DNA of 64,000 nt from Candidatus Gastranaerophilales bacterium. GTDB lineage: Bacteria > Cyanobacteriota > Vampirovibrionia > Gastranaerophilales > Gastranaerophilaceae. The stretch lies in the NCBI GenBank assembly GCA_944325525.1, contig CALVAK010000011.1, forward strand, positions 1 to 64,000. The letters run 5' to 3'. Numbering within the stretch: position 1 is the stretch's first letter; each line of letters begins with the position of its first letter. The position numbers and the translations under genes were made by a program. Below the pieces are notes generated by a model. It was not told the origin of the DNA. It saw only the letters and a list, made by a program, of their open reading frames with translations, and ran no database searches. This document shows, one piece after another, positions 1 to 8,405 of the stretch.

Positions 1-59
1 CTCAAATATAAAATAAAAAAACAGGCTTTTTACCTGTTTTTTAAATGGTGCCACAACTC
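1..59. repeat. 59-bp direct repeat, copy 1 (tRNA-Phe 3' end plus terminator)
   Basis: This stretch is identical over 59 bases to 153-211. It holds, on the minus strand, the last 14 nt of tRNA-Phe including the encoded CCA (46-59) and the terminator hairpin that follows it (stem 16-25 with 33-42). The rest of the tRNA is absent, so it is a 3'-end duplicate and not a second gene. The match begins at base 1 and could extend to the left of the window. Confidence 0.9.
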
Positions 60-152
60 ACTCTGCCGAGCAAAACGATTGAGTATCGTTTTGCGAGAGG
101 GGAGAACCCTGATTTACTTTGTAAATCAGCGTGAGATTCCGACTCTTAATTG
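60..152. other. Two-hairpin insert between the tRNA-Phe 3'-end copies
   Basis: This 93-bp spacer separates the two copies of the 59-bp repeat and is visibly richer in GC than the surrounding coding DNA. It contains two perfect inverted repeats: 70-79 with 85-94 (10-bp stem, 5-nt loop) and 109-117 with 121-129 (9-bp stem, TTT loop). No open reading frame or recognisable RNA family was found. It could be a miniature repeat element, an integration remnant or a structured RNA. Confidence 0.6.
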
Positions 153-211
153 CTCAAATATAAAATAAAAAAACAGGCTTTTTACCTGTTTTTTAAATGG
201 TGCCACAACTC
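153..211. repeat. 59-bp direct repeat, copy 2 (within and after tRNA-Phe)
   Basis: This copy carries the genuine 3' end of tRNA-Phe (198-211) and its terminator. It is identical to 1-59, and the match stops at base 212, inside the T-arm of the tRNA. Confidence 0.9.
166..194 (-). terminator. Rho-independent terminator of tRNA-Phe
   Basis: On the minus strand a 10-bp stem (185-194 with 168-177) with a 7-nt loop ends in a T-rich run, a few bases after the CCA end of tRNA-Phe. The same hairpin is duplicated at 16-42. Confidence 0.8.
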
Positions 212-273
212 GGAATCGAACCAAGGACACAGGGATTTTCAGTCCCTTGCTCTACCAACTGAGCTATTGTGGC
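198..273 (-). tRNA. tRNA-Phe (GAA)
   Basis: The minus strand folds as a full cloverleaf: 7-bp acceptor stem (GCCACAA with TTGTGGC), anticodon stem AGGGA/TCCCT with loop CTGAAAA giving anticodon GAA, and a T-loop starting TTCGATT. Discriminator A is followed by an encoded CCA (198-200), which tRNA-Thr and tRNA-Asn in this window lack. It has its own promoter and terminator. Confidence 0.97.
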
Positions 274-287
274 TCACCTGTATATAA

Positions 288-315
288 ATCATATCAATTA
301 AATTCTAATAGTCAA
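288..315 (-). promoter_or_regulatory. Promoter of tRNA-Phe
   Basis: On the minus strand, TTGACT (310-315) and TATGAT (288-293) are 16 bp apart, each one mismatch from the sigma-70 consensus. The -10 ends 14 nt before the tRNA 5' end. The -35 overlaps the stop codon of the upstream Fe-S protein gene. Confidence 0.75.
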
Positions 316-1442
316 TATTTGTTTTCGTTTTTTAAAAAAATAATTTCTGCAAACGTATACACATCCACTTTTTTCTTCTGCAGGTAAAAACCTTTCTTTA
401 ACCCCCATTTAGACAATAAACATGTTGTCATTACATCATTATTTTTTATATCAACAGTATTATAAAAAACATTTTTTACTAAAATTTCTGATAATTTTTT
501 ATATTTCAGTATGAAAAAATTTTCCATTAAAGAGCATGAACCTTTTTTATTCATGCGTTCTATACTTTCAAAAGAAGAATCTTTCTCTTCTCTTAGCAGA
601 GGCTTATGATATACCAGATTTTTCATCTCGGGTATTTTATAATTATTCAACTTTAAAAACTCATCAAATCTGATTAGTTTATCAATAAATACATTTGCTT
701 CAGGAACATAATCTGGCAATCTTTTTAAAGTATCAAAACAGGTATCACAAGTACAAACAATATAATCACAACCTTTGTTTAATTTTTTTATTAATTTTTT
801 GGTTTGCTTTTTAAGCTTATTTATATTTCCTTCTGACAACAGAGGATAACCGCAGCATTGAAAATCTGTTTTTATGATTTCATAATTTAAAGATTCAATT
901 ATATTTAAAGCAGCATTTTTATCACCCTGATTTATATACCTGTTAAAACAACCTTCGAAAAATATAACTTTCCCTTTTTTGTCCGGATAATTTTTCTTTT
1001 TATTCCTTTTAATTTTCAAATTATACAAATCAAAAGAATAAGAATTTTTAAATATATTTTTTACAAACGGCAGATTAAAAAATTTTTTTTGTATCGCAGA
1101 ATAAATTAAAATAAATGTATATATTGAAGAAAAAGGAAGTAAACCGTATTTATAATTAAACTTATTTTTTAAAAAAACTAAAGTTTTATAGGAATCAATA
1201 CAGCTCGGACAAAAATTTTTACAAGCATTACAGTTAAGACATACATCTAATTCTTTAACAAATTTTTTTGATAAAGGTTTGTTAAAATTAAAAAAGTTAT
1301 TTAAAACAACATACCTGCCCCGTGATAAAAACATTTCGTTTTTAGTTGCAATATATAAAGGACACACCGCCTGACATAATCCGCACTTACTGCATTTATA
1401 TATTTCTTCTTTTATTTCACTTAATTCTTTTTCGTTCTTCAT
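312..1442 (-). CDS. GlcF/LutA-like iron-sulfur (CCG-domain) oxidoreductase subunit
   Basis: 376 aa. Two 4Fe-4S ferredoxin motifs lie at the N-terminus (C17-x2-C20-x2-C23-x3-C27 and C68-x2-C71-x2-C74-x3-C78), followed by one clear CCG motif (QCCGYPLLSEG, near residue 197). This is the layout of the glycolate oxidase (GlcF), LutA and GlpC iron-sulfur subunits, which pass electrons from a flavoprotein partner. The second CCG block, usually a DPCH-type segment plus CCG, is degraded here: HKPLLREE replaces the usual segment and only a single Cys remains near GSCSLMEN. No FAD-binding partner (GlcD-like) lies beside it. The family is secure; the substrate is unknown. The ATG at 1442 is the only good start. 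Confidence 0.75.
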   Translation of the reverse strand: MKNEKELSEIKEEIYKCSKCGLCQAVCPLYIATKNEMFLSRGRYVVLNNFFNFNKPLSKKFVKELDVCLNCNACKNFCPSCIDSYKTLVFLKNKFNYKYGLLPFSSIYTFILIYSAIQKKFFNLPFVKNIFKNSYSFDLYNLKIKRNKKKNYPDKKGKVIFFEGCFNRYINQGDKNAALNIIESLNYEIIKTDFQCCGYPLLSEGNINKLKKQTKKLIKKLNKGCDYIVCTCDTCFDTLKRLPDYVPEANVFIDKLIRFDEFLKLNNYKIPEMKNLVYHKPLLREEKDSSFESIERMNKKGSCSLMENFFILKYKKLSEILVKNVFYNTVDIKNNDVMTTCLLSKWGLKKGFYLQKKKVDVYTFAEIIFLKNENKY

Positions 1443-1478
1443 AACATATATTATTGAATAAAATTAAAATCATAACAA

Positions 1479-1507
1479 TTGCATTTTGTAAATAATTATA
1501 CGATAAT
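1479..1507 (+). promoter_or_regulatory. Promoter of the lptC-lptA genes
   Basis: TTGCAT (1479-1484) and GATAAT (1502-1507) are separated by 17 bp. Transcription would begin around 1513-1515, at or next to the lptC ATG at 1516, so the message may be leaderless. No Shine-Dalgarno sequence precedes that ATG. Confidence 0.55.
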
Positions 1508-1515
1508 TATATGAT

Positions 1516-2094
1516 ATGGCACTAAAAAAAATATTAACAGATAAAAAAAATCTGGCGTACATAATTTTATTATTAATAATTATAATTGCCTGCTCCTGGG
1601 CTTTTATATCAGCAGGAATTATTACCAAATCTTTCAAAAACAAAATTATTGACCAGACATATCAAAATAAAGAAGCAAATATAGAAAGCTTGCTTGTAAC
1701 CGAAACAAAAGACGGAGAGAAATTATGGGAATTATTTGCCGATAAAGGTATGTATAATGATGCAGACAATGTTGTTTTATTGGAATCAATCATAGGCAAT
1801 TTCTATGATGAAAAAGCAGTAAAAGCAAGTATTAAAGCTGATAAAGGAACATATAATGCCACAAAAAAAGAAATTATACTATATGACAATGTACTTCTAG
1901 TATATACTGATGGTACCAATATATCTGCCGACAAAATAATATACGGAGGAAAAGATAAAGATATAGTAGCTCTCGGAAATATAAGAATAGAAAAACCAAA
2001 CGAAGCTGTTATTTTCGGAGTAAAAGGCATTCTAAAGAATGATTTTTCGGATTTTCATATAGAAGGAAGAACAAAAACACAGTTCTATATGTAA
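1516..2094 (+). CDS. lptC: LPS export protein LptC-like
   Basis: 192 aa. One membrane anchor (about residues 13-33) is followed by a periplasmic beta-rich domain with the LptC/OstA pattern of alternating short strands (KADKGTYNATKKEIILYDNV, SADKIIYGGK). LptC is the bitopic inner-membrane part of the LptB2FGC-A-DE transenvelope bridge that moves LPS to the outer membrane, and hands LPS to LptA. The next gene, 14 nt downstream, is an LptA-like protein, which supports the call. LptB, F, G and D are not in the window. The start has no visible ribosome binding site and sits about one helical turn after a -10 box. Length matches the family. Confidence 0.82.
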   Translation: MALKKILTDKKNLAYIILLLIIIIACSWAFISAGIITKSFKNKIIDQTYQNKEANIESLLVTETKDGEKLWELFADKGMYNDADNVVLLESIIGNFYDEKAVKASIKADKGTYNATKKEIILYDNVLLVYTDGTNISADKIIYGGKDKDIVALGNIRIEKPNEAVIFGVKGILKNDFSDFHIEGRTKTQFYM

Positions 2095-2108
2095 GAAAAG
2101 GGAGAAAT

Positions 2109-3062
2109 ATGAAAAGAAAACTTATACTGATACTATTTATTATATTAATAAGCACAGGTTATGCATTAGCCTCATCATTAACCGTAGAATCTGACAATCA
2201 AGAATTTAGAGATTCAGAGAGCAAAATATTTCTTGAAGGTAATGTCAAAGTTAAGACCGGTGATGTTAATGTCTTAAGTCCGAGAGCTATTGTCGAAATA
2301 GACCCGAAAAACAACAAAGTTAATAATGTAGAATTCAAGGAAAATGCATATTCATACCAGATGGAAGACGGTAAAATACACGAAATTAAAGCACAAATAC
2401 TAAAGATGTCTCTCTTAAAGAAAGTATTTAGTGCAGAAGGTAATACTCTTTCTTCTATAACAGAAAAAAACAAACCTGTAGTAATTGTTACGGCAGATAG
2501 ACAGGAATATAATAAAAATACTAATGTTATGAAAGCATTCGGAAACGTAAATATATTGTATAAAGATGTAGAAACACTTTCCGATCAGGCAATTGTGGAT
2601 TTAACAAAAGAAAATGATGTAAAAAGAATTCAATTATTAGGCAATGCTAAATTACGACAAAAAGACAGCAAAATAAATGCTAAAAAGCTTGACTATGACA
2701 ACATAAAACAAGAAGCAGTAGCAATCGGCGATGTATATACTGATATAATTACCGAAGATAAAAAAGAAATAGAAGTATGGTCAGACTTCCAATCCTATGA
2801 TAAAAAATCTAACGTAGTATCAGCTTCAGGTTCTACAGTTATAAAATATGAAGACTATACCGCTAAAGGTCACAAAGTAAATATTTTCCCTGATAAAAAA
2901 ACCAACAAATTAAACGAAGCTGTTTTCGTAGGAAGGTCTAAAATAGAAACAAAAGGCAGAACAATTGAAGCTGACAGAATTGTAATTACAATGAATCCTA
3001 AAGATTTTAAAGCACAGGGAAACGTTAAATCTGTAATACCAAATATAGGAAATATGAATTAG
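2109..3062 (+). CDS. lptA: LptA/OstA-family periplasmic LPS transport protein
   Basis: 317 aa with a signal peptide (about residues 1-21, cleavage after a YALA-type site). The mature part has repeated OstA-type units (SDNQEFRDSESKIFLEGNVKV, ADRQEYNKNTNVMKAFGNVNI, SDFQSYDKKSNVVSASG), each a segment of the curved beta-jellyroll that carries LPS across the periplasm. At 317 aa it is longer than the roughly 185-aa enterobacterial LptA and looks like more than one OstA unit in tandem, which could span more periplasm by itself. A GGGAGA ribosome binding site precedes the ATG. It lies 14 nt after lptC. The family is clear; LptA rather than another OstA protein is inferred from the neighbour. Confidence 0.8.
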   Translation: MKRKLILILFIILISTGYALASSLTVESDNQEFRDSESKIFLEGNVKVKTGDVNVLSPRAIVEIDPKNNKVNNVEFKENAYSYQMEDGKIHEIKAQILKMSLLKKVFSAEGNTLSSITEKNKPVVIVTADRQEYNKNTNVMKAFGNVNILYKDVETLSDQAIVDLTKENDVKRIQLLGNAKLRQKDSKINAKKLDYDNIKQEAVAIGDVYTDIITEDKKEIEVWSDFQSYDKKSNVVSASGSTVIKYEDYTAKGHKVNIFPDKKTNKLNEAVFVGRSKIETKGRTIEADRIVITMNPKDFKAQGNVKSVIPNIGNMN

Positions 3063-3066
3063 GTCT

Positions 3067-4122
3067 ATGAAATTTAGTTTTTTAAAAAAGCTTTTCAAAA
3101 GAAAATTTATATGTCCAGGTGCTTTTTCCGAGGTATATATATACCATGACGGCAGAGTTTTTTTATGTCCTGACTGCTTTATGACAAAAAATGCCGAAAT
3201 AGGAAATTTGAATAATAATACATTTGAAGAAATATGGAATTCACAAAAGGCAATAACAATAAGAAAAGAAATTTTAAAGGGAAAATATAATTACTGTTCA
3301 CCCTCTCTTTGTTTTGCAAAATCCAATTATAATATAAGGCTTGTACCATTTAAAAACATTGAATACAAAGCATTTCAAAAAGAATTCCCCAAAATGGTAT
3401 GTATAGGTGCCGATTGCGAATGTAATGCAAGCTGCATTATGTGCAGAAAAGATATAGTGCACTATACTGATGAAGAACTTATTGAATATAAGAAAAAAGT
3501 TGACTCATTATATATTCCCATCTTAAAAAACGCAGAAACACTAACGTTAAGTACTACGGGAGATCCTTTTGCCAGCAGAAACACAAGATACTTAATGAAA
3601 ACAGCAGCAAAAACATATCCTAACTTAAAATTTAACTTAATTACCAACGGTATTTTATGCGATGAATTTAATTGCAACGATACAGGAATTACAGACAGAC
3701 TCTCAAACGTAATGGTTTCAATCCATGCTTCAAATGAAGAAACATATAATAAAGTAGTTAAAAACGGTAATTTTAAAAAAGTTGAAGAAAATATAAGATG
3801 GCTTAAAACATTAAAGAATGCAAAAAAAATAAAAGGATTATTTCTCGCTTTCGTTGTAAATTCACAGAACTATAAAGATATACCTGATTTTGTAGAATTT
3901 GCTAAATCTCACGATATTGTTGCTTTATTTTGGAGCTGTATAGACTGGGGAGGAAATCTTAAATCCGAAGATGGTGTTCCTGTAGGTATATCAAGTCCTA
4001 ACCATCCATACTTTAATGATTTAGTTTCGGTTTTAAACACTATAGAACTGGAAACCGAGTACTCTCACTTTTTTACACCATTGAAAGCAGCAAGAAATTA
4101 CAAGAAAGAAGAAGGGGCTTAA
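3067..4122 (+). CDS. Radical SAM protein with an N-terminal SPASM-like cysteine cluster
   Basis: 351 aa. The radical SAM cluster is C119-x3-C123-x2-C126, followed by a GGEP-equivalent LSTTGDPF, so a SAM-cleaving 4Fe-4S enzyme is supported. In front of it, residues 16-85 look like the SPASM/twitch domain that usually comes last: C16, the HDGRVFLCPDC segment (C34, C37), a GNLNNNTFEEIWNSQK segment typical of SPASM, and further Cys near 78 and 83. The domain order is therefore inverted relative to standard SPASM enzymes. It starts 4 nt after the lptA stop and probably shares its message, so a substrate connected with the cell envelope is possible but not shown. A strong terminator follows. Confidence 0.75.
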   Translation: MKFSFLKKLFKRKFICPGAFSEVYIYHDGRVFLCPDCFMTKNAEIGNLNNNTFEEIWNSQKAITIRKEILKGKYNYCSPSLCFAKSNYNIRLVPFKNIEYKAFQKEFPKMVCIGADCECNASCIMCRKDIVHYTDEELIEYKKKVDSLYIPILKNAETLTLSTTGDPFASRNTRYLMKTAAKTYPNLKFNLITNGILCDEFNCNDTGITDRLSNVMVSIHASNEETYNKVVKNGNFKKVEENIRWLKTLKNAKKIKGLFLAFVVNSQNYKDIPDFVEFAKSHDIVALFWSCIDWGGNLKSEDGVPVGISSPNHPYFNDLVSVLNTIELETEYSHFFTPLKAARNYKKEEGA

Positions 4123-4146
4123 AATTTAAGTCCCTTCTTTTTTTTT
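4110..4146 (+). terminator. Terminator after the lptC-lptA-radical SAM genes
   Basis: A 29-nt near-perfect inverted repeat (4110-4138, one G-T pair, minimal loop) is followed by an unbroken T run to about 4146. It includes the stop codon of the upstream gene. Confidence 0.85.
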
Positions 4147-4186
4147 ATTTCAATAGTGCAGCTTCACTCAAACTATCTTAAATTAA

Positions 4187-5512
4187 CTATATAAAATGTC
4201 TTACCCAGATATATGCTGAAGATAGTGCAAGCGAAATAAAAACAACAACAACGCCATATTTCATAAAACTCATAAATTTTATCGGATATCCATGTTTTGC
4301 AGAGTTCTCAGACACTATAACGTTTGCAGCCGCACCAATTATTGTTAAGTTACCGCCAAGACAAGCCCCTAAAGATAAACACCACCATAACGGCAATACA
4401 TAATCACGTCCTTTAATCAATTCTATTTCATGAATCATAGGTGCCATTGTAGCGGTATAAGGGATATTATCAATAATTCCTGATAAAATACCTGATGCCC
4501 ATAAAATTACAAAAGATGTTACTTTTTGCGAGCCTGCAGTTACTTTTAAAAGCCAGTCTGCCATTAATTTAATACCGCCTGAAGCCTCGAACGCACCTAT
4601 TATAATAAATAAACCAATGAAAAAGAATATTGTATTCCATTCAATTTCTTTGAATGCTTCGTCCGGCTTTTCAAATAACAGAAGTATACTTGCACCTATA
4701 AACGCAATAATGCAAGTTGCAATATGTGTAATATCGTGAGTAAGAAAACCTAAAATCACTAAAGTTAATATTGTCATACTTCTTTTTAAAAGCTTATAAT
4801 CGGTTATTGTTTTAGAATTGTCAATTTTAGCAACAAGTGCCATCTTTTCTTCAGTTGTAACAAGCTGTTTTTTATAACATATATATAAAAACAAAAGTAC
4901 AGCAGCCATAATTATAAAGCATATTAAAGTAAGTTCTCTAATAAAGTCCATAAAAGAAAAACCTGCAGCACTTCCAATAATAATATTAGGAGGGTCACCA
5001 ATTAAAGTAGCAGTACCGCCAATATTCGAAGCAAAAATTTCACAAACCAAAAGCGGAACAGGATTTATATCAAGTTGTTTTGCAACTACAAATGTAATCG
5101 GCATGATTAATATAACAGTTGTAACATTGTCTAAGAATGCTGATACTACTGCTGTAAAAAAAGCCAAAACAATAAAAACAAACAAAGGTTTTCCTTTTGT
5201 CTTCTTTAAAAGCTCAATCGCAATCCACTTAAATACCCCGCATTTTGTTGTAATGTTCACTATTATCATCATAGAAACCAATAGAAAAATCACATTAAAA
5301 TCAACAAAATTGATAAAATAAAATTCATTTAATGCATTGCCGGCGAGTTTATCCTGACTTACAAGACCGGAAAAAACAACTACGGCTGCACCTAATAGTG
5401 CAATTGTAACCTTTGGAATTTTTTCCAGGGCAATAAATATGTATGCAAGTATCAATACTGCCGCAGAAATAACCATAGCATGACTTTGCACAAGTGTGTA
5501 AAAATTTTCCAT
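4187..5512 (-). CDS. ArsB/NhaD-superfamily membrane transporter
   Basis: 441 aa, strongly hydrophobic with about 11-12 membrane segments. It has the two inverted-repeat signatures of the ion transporter superfamily: GGTATLIGDPPNIIIG in the first half, and DNIPYTATMAPMI plus GGNLTIIGAAANVI in the second. This group includes Na+/H+ antiporters (NhaD), ArsB and SLC13-like anion carriers, and the sequence alone does not choose between them. No ars genes are near, so arsenite export is not supported. It lies 87 nt after prfB on the same strand. The ATG at 5512 is preceded by AAAAGGA, which is buried in a perfect 13-bp inverted repeat (5516-5549), suggesting regulated expression. Confidence 0.8.
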   Translation of the reverse strand: MENFYTLVQSHAMVISAAVLILAYIFIALEKIPKVTIALLGAAVVVFSGLVSQDKLAGNALNEFYFINFVDFNVIFLLVSMMIIVNITTKCGVFKWIAIELLKKTKGKPLFVFIVLAFFTAVVSAFLDNVTTVILIMPITFVVAKQLDINPVPLLVCEIFASNIGGTATLIGDPPNIIIGSAAGFSFMDFIRELTLICFIIMAAVLLFLYICYKKQLVTTEEKMALVAKIDNSKTITDYKLLKRSMTILTLVILGFLTHDITHIATCIIAFIGASILLLFEKPDEAFKEIEWNTIFFFIGLFIIIGAFEASGGIKLMADWLLKVTAGSQKVTSFVILWASGILSGIIDNIPYTATMAPMIHEIELIKGRDYVLPLWWCLSLGACLGGNLTIIGAAANVIVSENSAKHGYPIKFMSFMKYGVVVVFISLALSSAYIWVRHFI

Positions 5513-5515
5513 ATA

Positions 5516-5549
5516 TTATCCTTTTAAATACTTACCTTTAAAAGGATAA
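5516..5549 (-). promoter_or_regulatory. Perfect 13-bp inverted repeat covering the transporter's ribosome binding site
   Basis: TTATCCTTTTAAA (5516-5528) and its exact complement TTTAAAAGGATAA (5537-5549) flank an 8-nt loop. On the minus strand the 3' arm contains the AAAAGGA Shine-Dalgarno of the transporter, and the repeat ends 3 nt before its ATG. As RNA the hairpin would hide the ribosome binding site; as DNA it could be the operator of a dimeric regulator. It is not a terminator, because no T run follows. Confidence 0.75.
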
Positions 5550-5599
5550 CAAAAACATATTTTTAAAAAAACAACAAAAAGAAAAGTTGCAAAAAACAG

Positions 5600-6709
5600 T
5601 TATTCTATTCTAATATTTTGTTTTAAAAAAGCTTCAATAAATCCGTCAATATTACCGTCCATGACAGAGTCAACATTTCCAACTTCATAATTTGTTCTAT
5701 GATCTTTAACCATTTTATATGGATGAAAGACATAAGAACGAATTTGCGAGCCAAAATTTATATCTACATTTTGACCTTTTAATTTCATTAATTTTTCTTC
5801 GTGTTCTGCCTGTTTAATTGCAAGAAGTTTTGATGCCAGAATTTGCATTGCCGTTTCTTTATTTTGCAATTGTGAACGCTGCTGCTGGCATCTCACGACA
5901 ATTCCGGTAGGTTTATGTAGAATTCTTACCGCAGTTTCAACCTTATTGACATTCTGTCCACCTGCACCGCCTGAGCGCATTGTATCGACAACAATATCTT
6001 CGGGAGGTATTTCAATTTTTTTACTAAAATCTTCAATAACAGGACTTACTTCAAGACTTGCAAAGCTTGTTTGTCTTTTTCCATTTGCATTAAAAGGAGA
6101 AATTCTTACAAGTCTATGGACTCCTTTTTCTGCCTTTGCAAGACCATATGCATATTTACCGCATACTTTTATTGTTGCAGATTTTATTCCAGCTTCTTCA
6201 CCGTCAGAGCGCTCTATTAAATCCACTTTCCAATGTTTAGATTCTGCCCATCTCATATACATTCTTAAAAGCATTTGTGCCCAGTCCTGAGCATCTGTAC
6301 CTCCGGCACCCGCATTAATTGTTATAATTGCATCTGATTTGTCATATTCTCCACTTAAAGTTGACTCAATTTCCCATATTTCAAGTTCTGATTTTAAAGA
6401 TTTAATCGCCTTTTCAGCTTCCGTTAATATTGAATCATCTTTAGTCTCTTCATAAAGTTCAAAAAGTGTTTCAATATCACTTGCCAGACTTTTCCATCTG
6501 TATATTTTCTCAATATTATCTTTATCTTCTTTTATTTCTTGCGAAAGCTTTGATGAAATTTCAGGATGCGACCATACATCACTTTGCTGTAGTTTTTCTT
6601 CATTTTCTTTTATAGATGATTTCAATGAATCCACATTAAAAACTTTCAATGCTTTATTATACATTGTTTTAACTGGATTATATACTTGTTTAACTTCCTC
6701 ATAAATCAA
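5600..6709 (-). CDS. prfB: Peptide chain release factor 2
   Basis: 369 aa. It reads UGA and UAA stop codons and triggers release of the finished peptide. Recognition tripeptide SPF (204-206) marks RF2, not RF1 (PxT), and the catalytic GGQ is at 250-252. The N-terminus reads through without the programmed +1 frameshift found in many prfB genes: the segment up to QQSDVW is in one frame and the length is normal. The start is TTG (6709-6707), overlapping the metG stop in a TTGA arrangement, so translation is probably coupled. An ATG lies nearby but is out of frame. Confidence 0.96.
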   Translation of the reverse strand: MIYEEVKQVYNPVKTMYNKALKVFNVDSLKSSIKENEEKLQQSDVWSHPEISSKLSQEIKEDKDNIEKIYRWKSLASDIETLFELYEETKDDSILTEAEKAIKSLKSELEIWEIESTLSGEYDKSDAIITINAGAGGTDAQDWAQMLLRMYMRWAESKHWKVDLIERSDGEEAGIKSATIKVCGKYAYGLAKAEKGVHRLVRISPFNANGKRQTSFASLEVSPVIEDFSKKIEIPPEDIVVDTMRSGGAGGQNVNKVETAVRILHKPTGIVVRCQQQRSQLQNKETAMQILASKLLAIKQAEHEEKLMKLKGQNVDINFGSQIRSYVFHPYKMVKDHRTNYEVGNVDSVMDGNIDGFIEAFLKQNIRIE

Positions 6710-8280
6710 TTAATATACCTTTTTTTATCTAAAGCAAATTCTGAATCCAACCTTAAAAATACCGGTTTTATTTTTTCTTTTTCTGTAATTTTACCTTCTT
6801 TTATTGCACCCCATTGCAGTTTTGAATACTTAAAATCTTCTTCTTGATTAAGTTGTTTCAATATATCCTTTGCAATATTAGGGCAATAAGGGTATATAAA
6901 CAGAGCAATATATCTCATTGACTCAAGTGTATTATAAATTACCTGTCCGCATTGTGTATATTTTTCTTCTTTAGCAAGCTGCCACGGAGCATTTTCTGTA
7001 ACATATTTGTTAACTCTGTCTGCAAAATCAACAATAGAATTAGCTGCTTCCGCTATTTCATATTTATTAAATTTTTCTATAATTTGTTTTTTAGTATCTT
7101 CAGCCAGTATCGCAATTGAAGAATTTTTATCGGATATAAATTCTGATTTTATTTCTCCTTCAAAATATTTAACCAGCATATTTAATGTTCTGTTTAAAAG
7201 GTTTCCTATGTTATTTGCTAAATCAGCATTTACTTTTTCTTTAAATTCATTATCTGAATAGTTGCCGTCTTTTCCTAATGTGGCAGCAGATGCCATATAA
7301 TATCTAAATGCATCAGGATGCTCAAGATTAAAGTTATCTATTACATCTTTAGGTGCAATAACATTTCCTATTGATTTACTCATTTTAGATTCATCAATTG
7401 TTATCCATCCGTGCGAAAAAATTGTTTCAGGAAGAGGAAGTCCTAACGACATTAATATAGTAGTCCAATATATAGAGTGAAACTTAATTATATCTTTTCC
7501 TATTATTTGCACATTAGCCGGCCACAATTTTTTAAATTTTTCTGAAGGTTCATTAATATCATAACCTATTGCCGTAATATAATTAGATAAAGCATCAATC
7601 CAAACATATATAGTCTGTTCGTCATCATCAGGAACATCAATTGCCCATTGGACTGAAGATTTTGTTCTTGATACTGATATATCTTCAATATCTTCAAGCT
7701 GTTTTATTATTTCATTAGCTCTAAAAGCAGGAACAATAAAATTAGGATGCGTTTTTATATAATCAATCAGTTTATATTTATACTTAGATAATCTAAAGAA
7801 ATAATTTTCTTCTGTAATTTCATCAGGTTTTTTTAAGTGGTCAGGACACAAACCGTCTTGCGTTAAATCTTTTGGATTCAAAAAAGACTCACAGCCACTG
7901 CAATAAAGTCCGGTATATTTATGTTTATATATATCACCATTCTCAAGTAATTTTTTAAATATCTGTTTTACAATTTTTTTATGCTGTTCATCAGTTGTTC
8001 TAATTATTTGATTGTATTCTATTTCAAGTTCTTTCCATGCCTGTTCAAATTTTGAAAAGTTTTCATCACAAAATTCTTTTGGTGAAATATGTTTAGCTGC
8101 AGCCGTTTTCTGAATTTTAATACCGTGCTCATCTGTACCTGTTAGGAAATAGACATTATCAACAATTTGACGTTTATGACGGCTTATAACATCAGCCAGT
8201 ATTTTTTCATAAGCATGCCCGATATGCGGTGCTCCGTTAACATAATCAATTGCTGTAGTTAAATAAAATTTTTCCTGCAT
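6706..8280 (-). CDS. metG: Methionyl-tRNA synthetase
   Basis: 524 aa class I aminoacyl-tRNA synthetase charging tRNA-Met. The HIGH motif is [12 protein letters not shown] near residue 19, and KMSKS is present in [12 protein letters not shown]. The connective peptide carries one Cys knuckle (CSGC ... CPDH), consistent with a single metal site. The anticodon-binding helices follow and there is no C-terminal Trbp111-like extension, which fits the short form. It is co-transcribed with prfB through a 3-nt overlap and divergent from rph. Confidence 0.96.
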   Translation of the reverse strand: MQEKFYLTTAIDYVNGAPHIGHAYEKILADVISRHKRQIVDNVYFLTGTDEHGIKIQKTAAAKHISPKEFCDENFSKFEQAWKELEIEYNQIIRTTDEQHKKIVKQIFKKLLENGDIYKHKYTGLYCSGCESFLNPKDLTQDGLCPDHLKKPDEITEENYFFRLSKYKYKLIDYIKTHPNFIVPAFRANEIIKQLEDIEDISVSRTKSSVQWAIDVPDDDEQTIYVWIDALSNYITAIGYDINEPSEKFKKLWPANVQIIGKDIIKFHSIYWTTILMSLGLPLPETIFSHGWITIDESKMSKSIGNVIAPKDVIDNFNLEHPDAFRYYMASAATLGKDGNYSDNEFKEKVNADLANNIGNLLNRTLNMLVKYFEGEIKSEFISDKNSSIAILAEDTKKQIIEKFNKYEIAEAANSIVDFADRVNKYVTENAPWQLAKEEKYTQCGQVIYNTLESMRYIALFIYPYCPNIAKDILKQLNQEEDFKYSKLQWGAIKEGKITEKEKIKPVFLRLDSEFALDKKRYIN

Positions 8281-8335
8281 TCTATATACCTTTAAACCGT
8301 AATTTATACCTTATTTTTAGCTGCATTATTTCTGA

Positions 8336-8364
8336 TTGCTAAAAAAACATAGTTATATTATAAA
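8336..8364 (+). promoter_or_regulatory. Promoter of rph
   Basis: TTGCTA (8336-8341) and TATAAA (8359-8364) are 17 bp apart, in the divergent gap between metG and rph. The gene follows about 40 nt later with an AAAGGG ribosome binding site. Confidence 0.55.
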
Positions 8365-8405
8365 ATTAATGTAACACAAATTGATTATATAAAAAAGGGT
8401 TAAAT

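Noticed and set aside
60..152. Insert beside tRNA-Phe as a second tRNA or a CRISPR repeat
   Set aside because: Neither strand folds into a cloverleaf, only the 3' acceptor end is copied, and there are just two 59-bp copies with one spacer, which does not make an array.
4187..5512. Arsenite exporter ArsB
   Set aside because: Only superfamily signatures are present, and no arsR, arsC or arsA lies nearby.
5516..5549. Inverted repeat as a prfB terminator
   Set aside because: The stem is AT-rich and no T run follows on the minus strand; the sequence leads straight into the transporter ATG.
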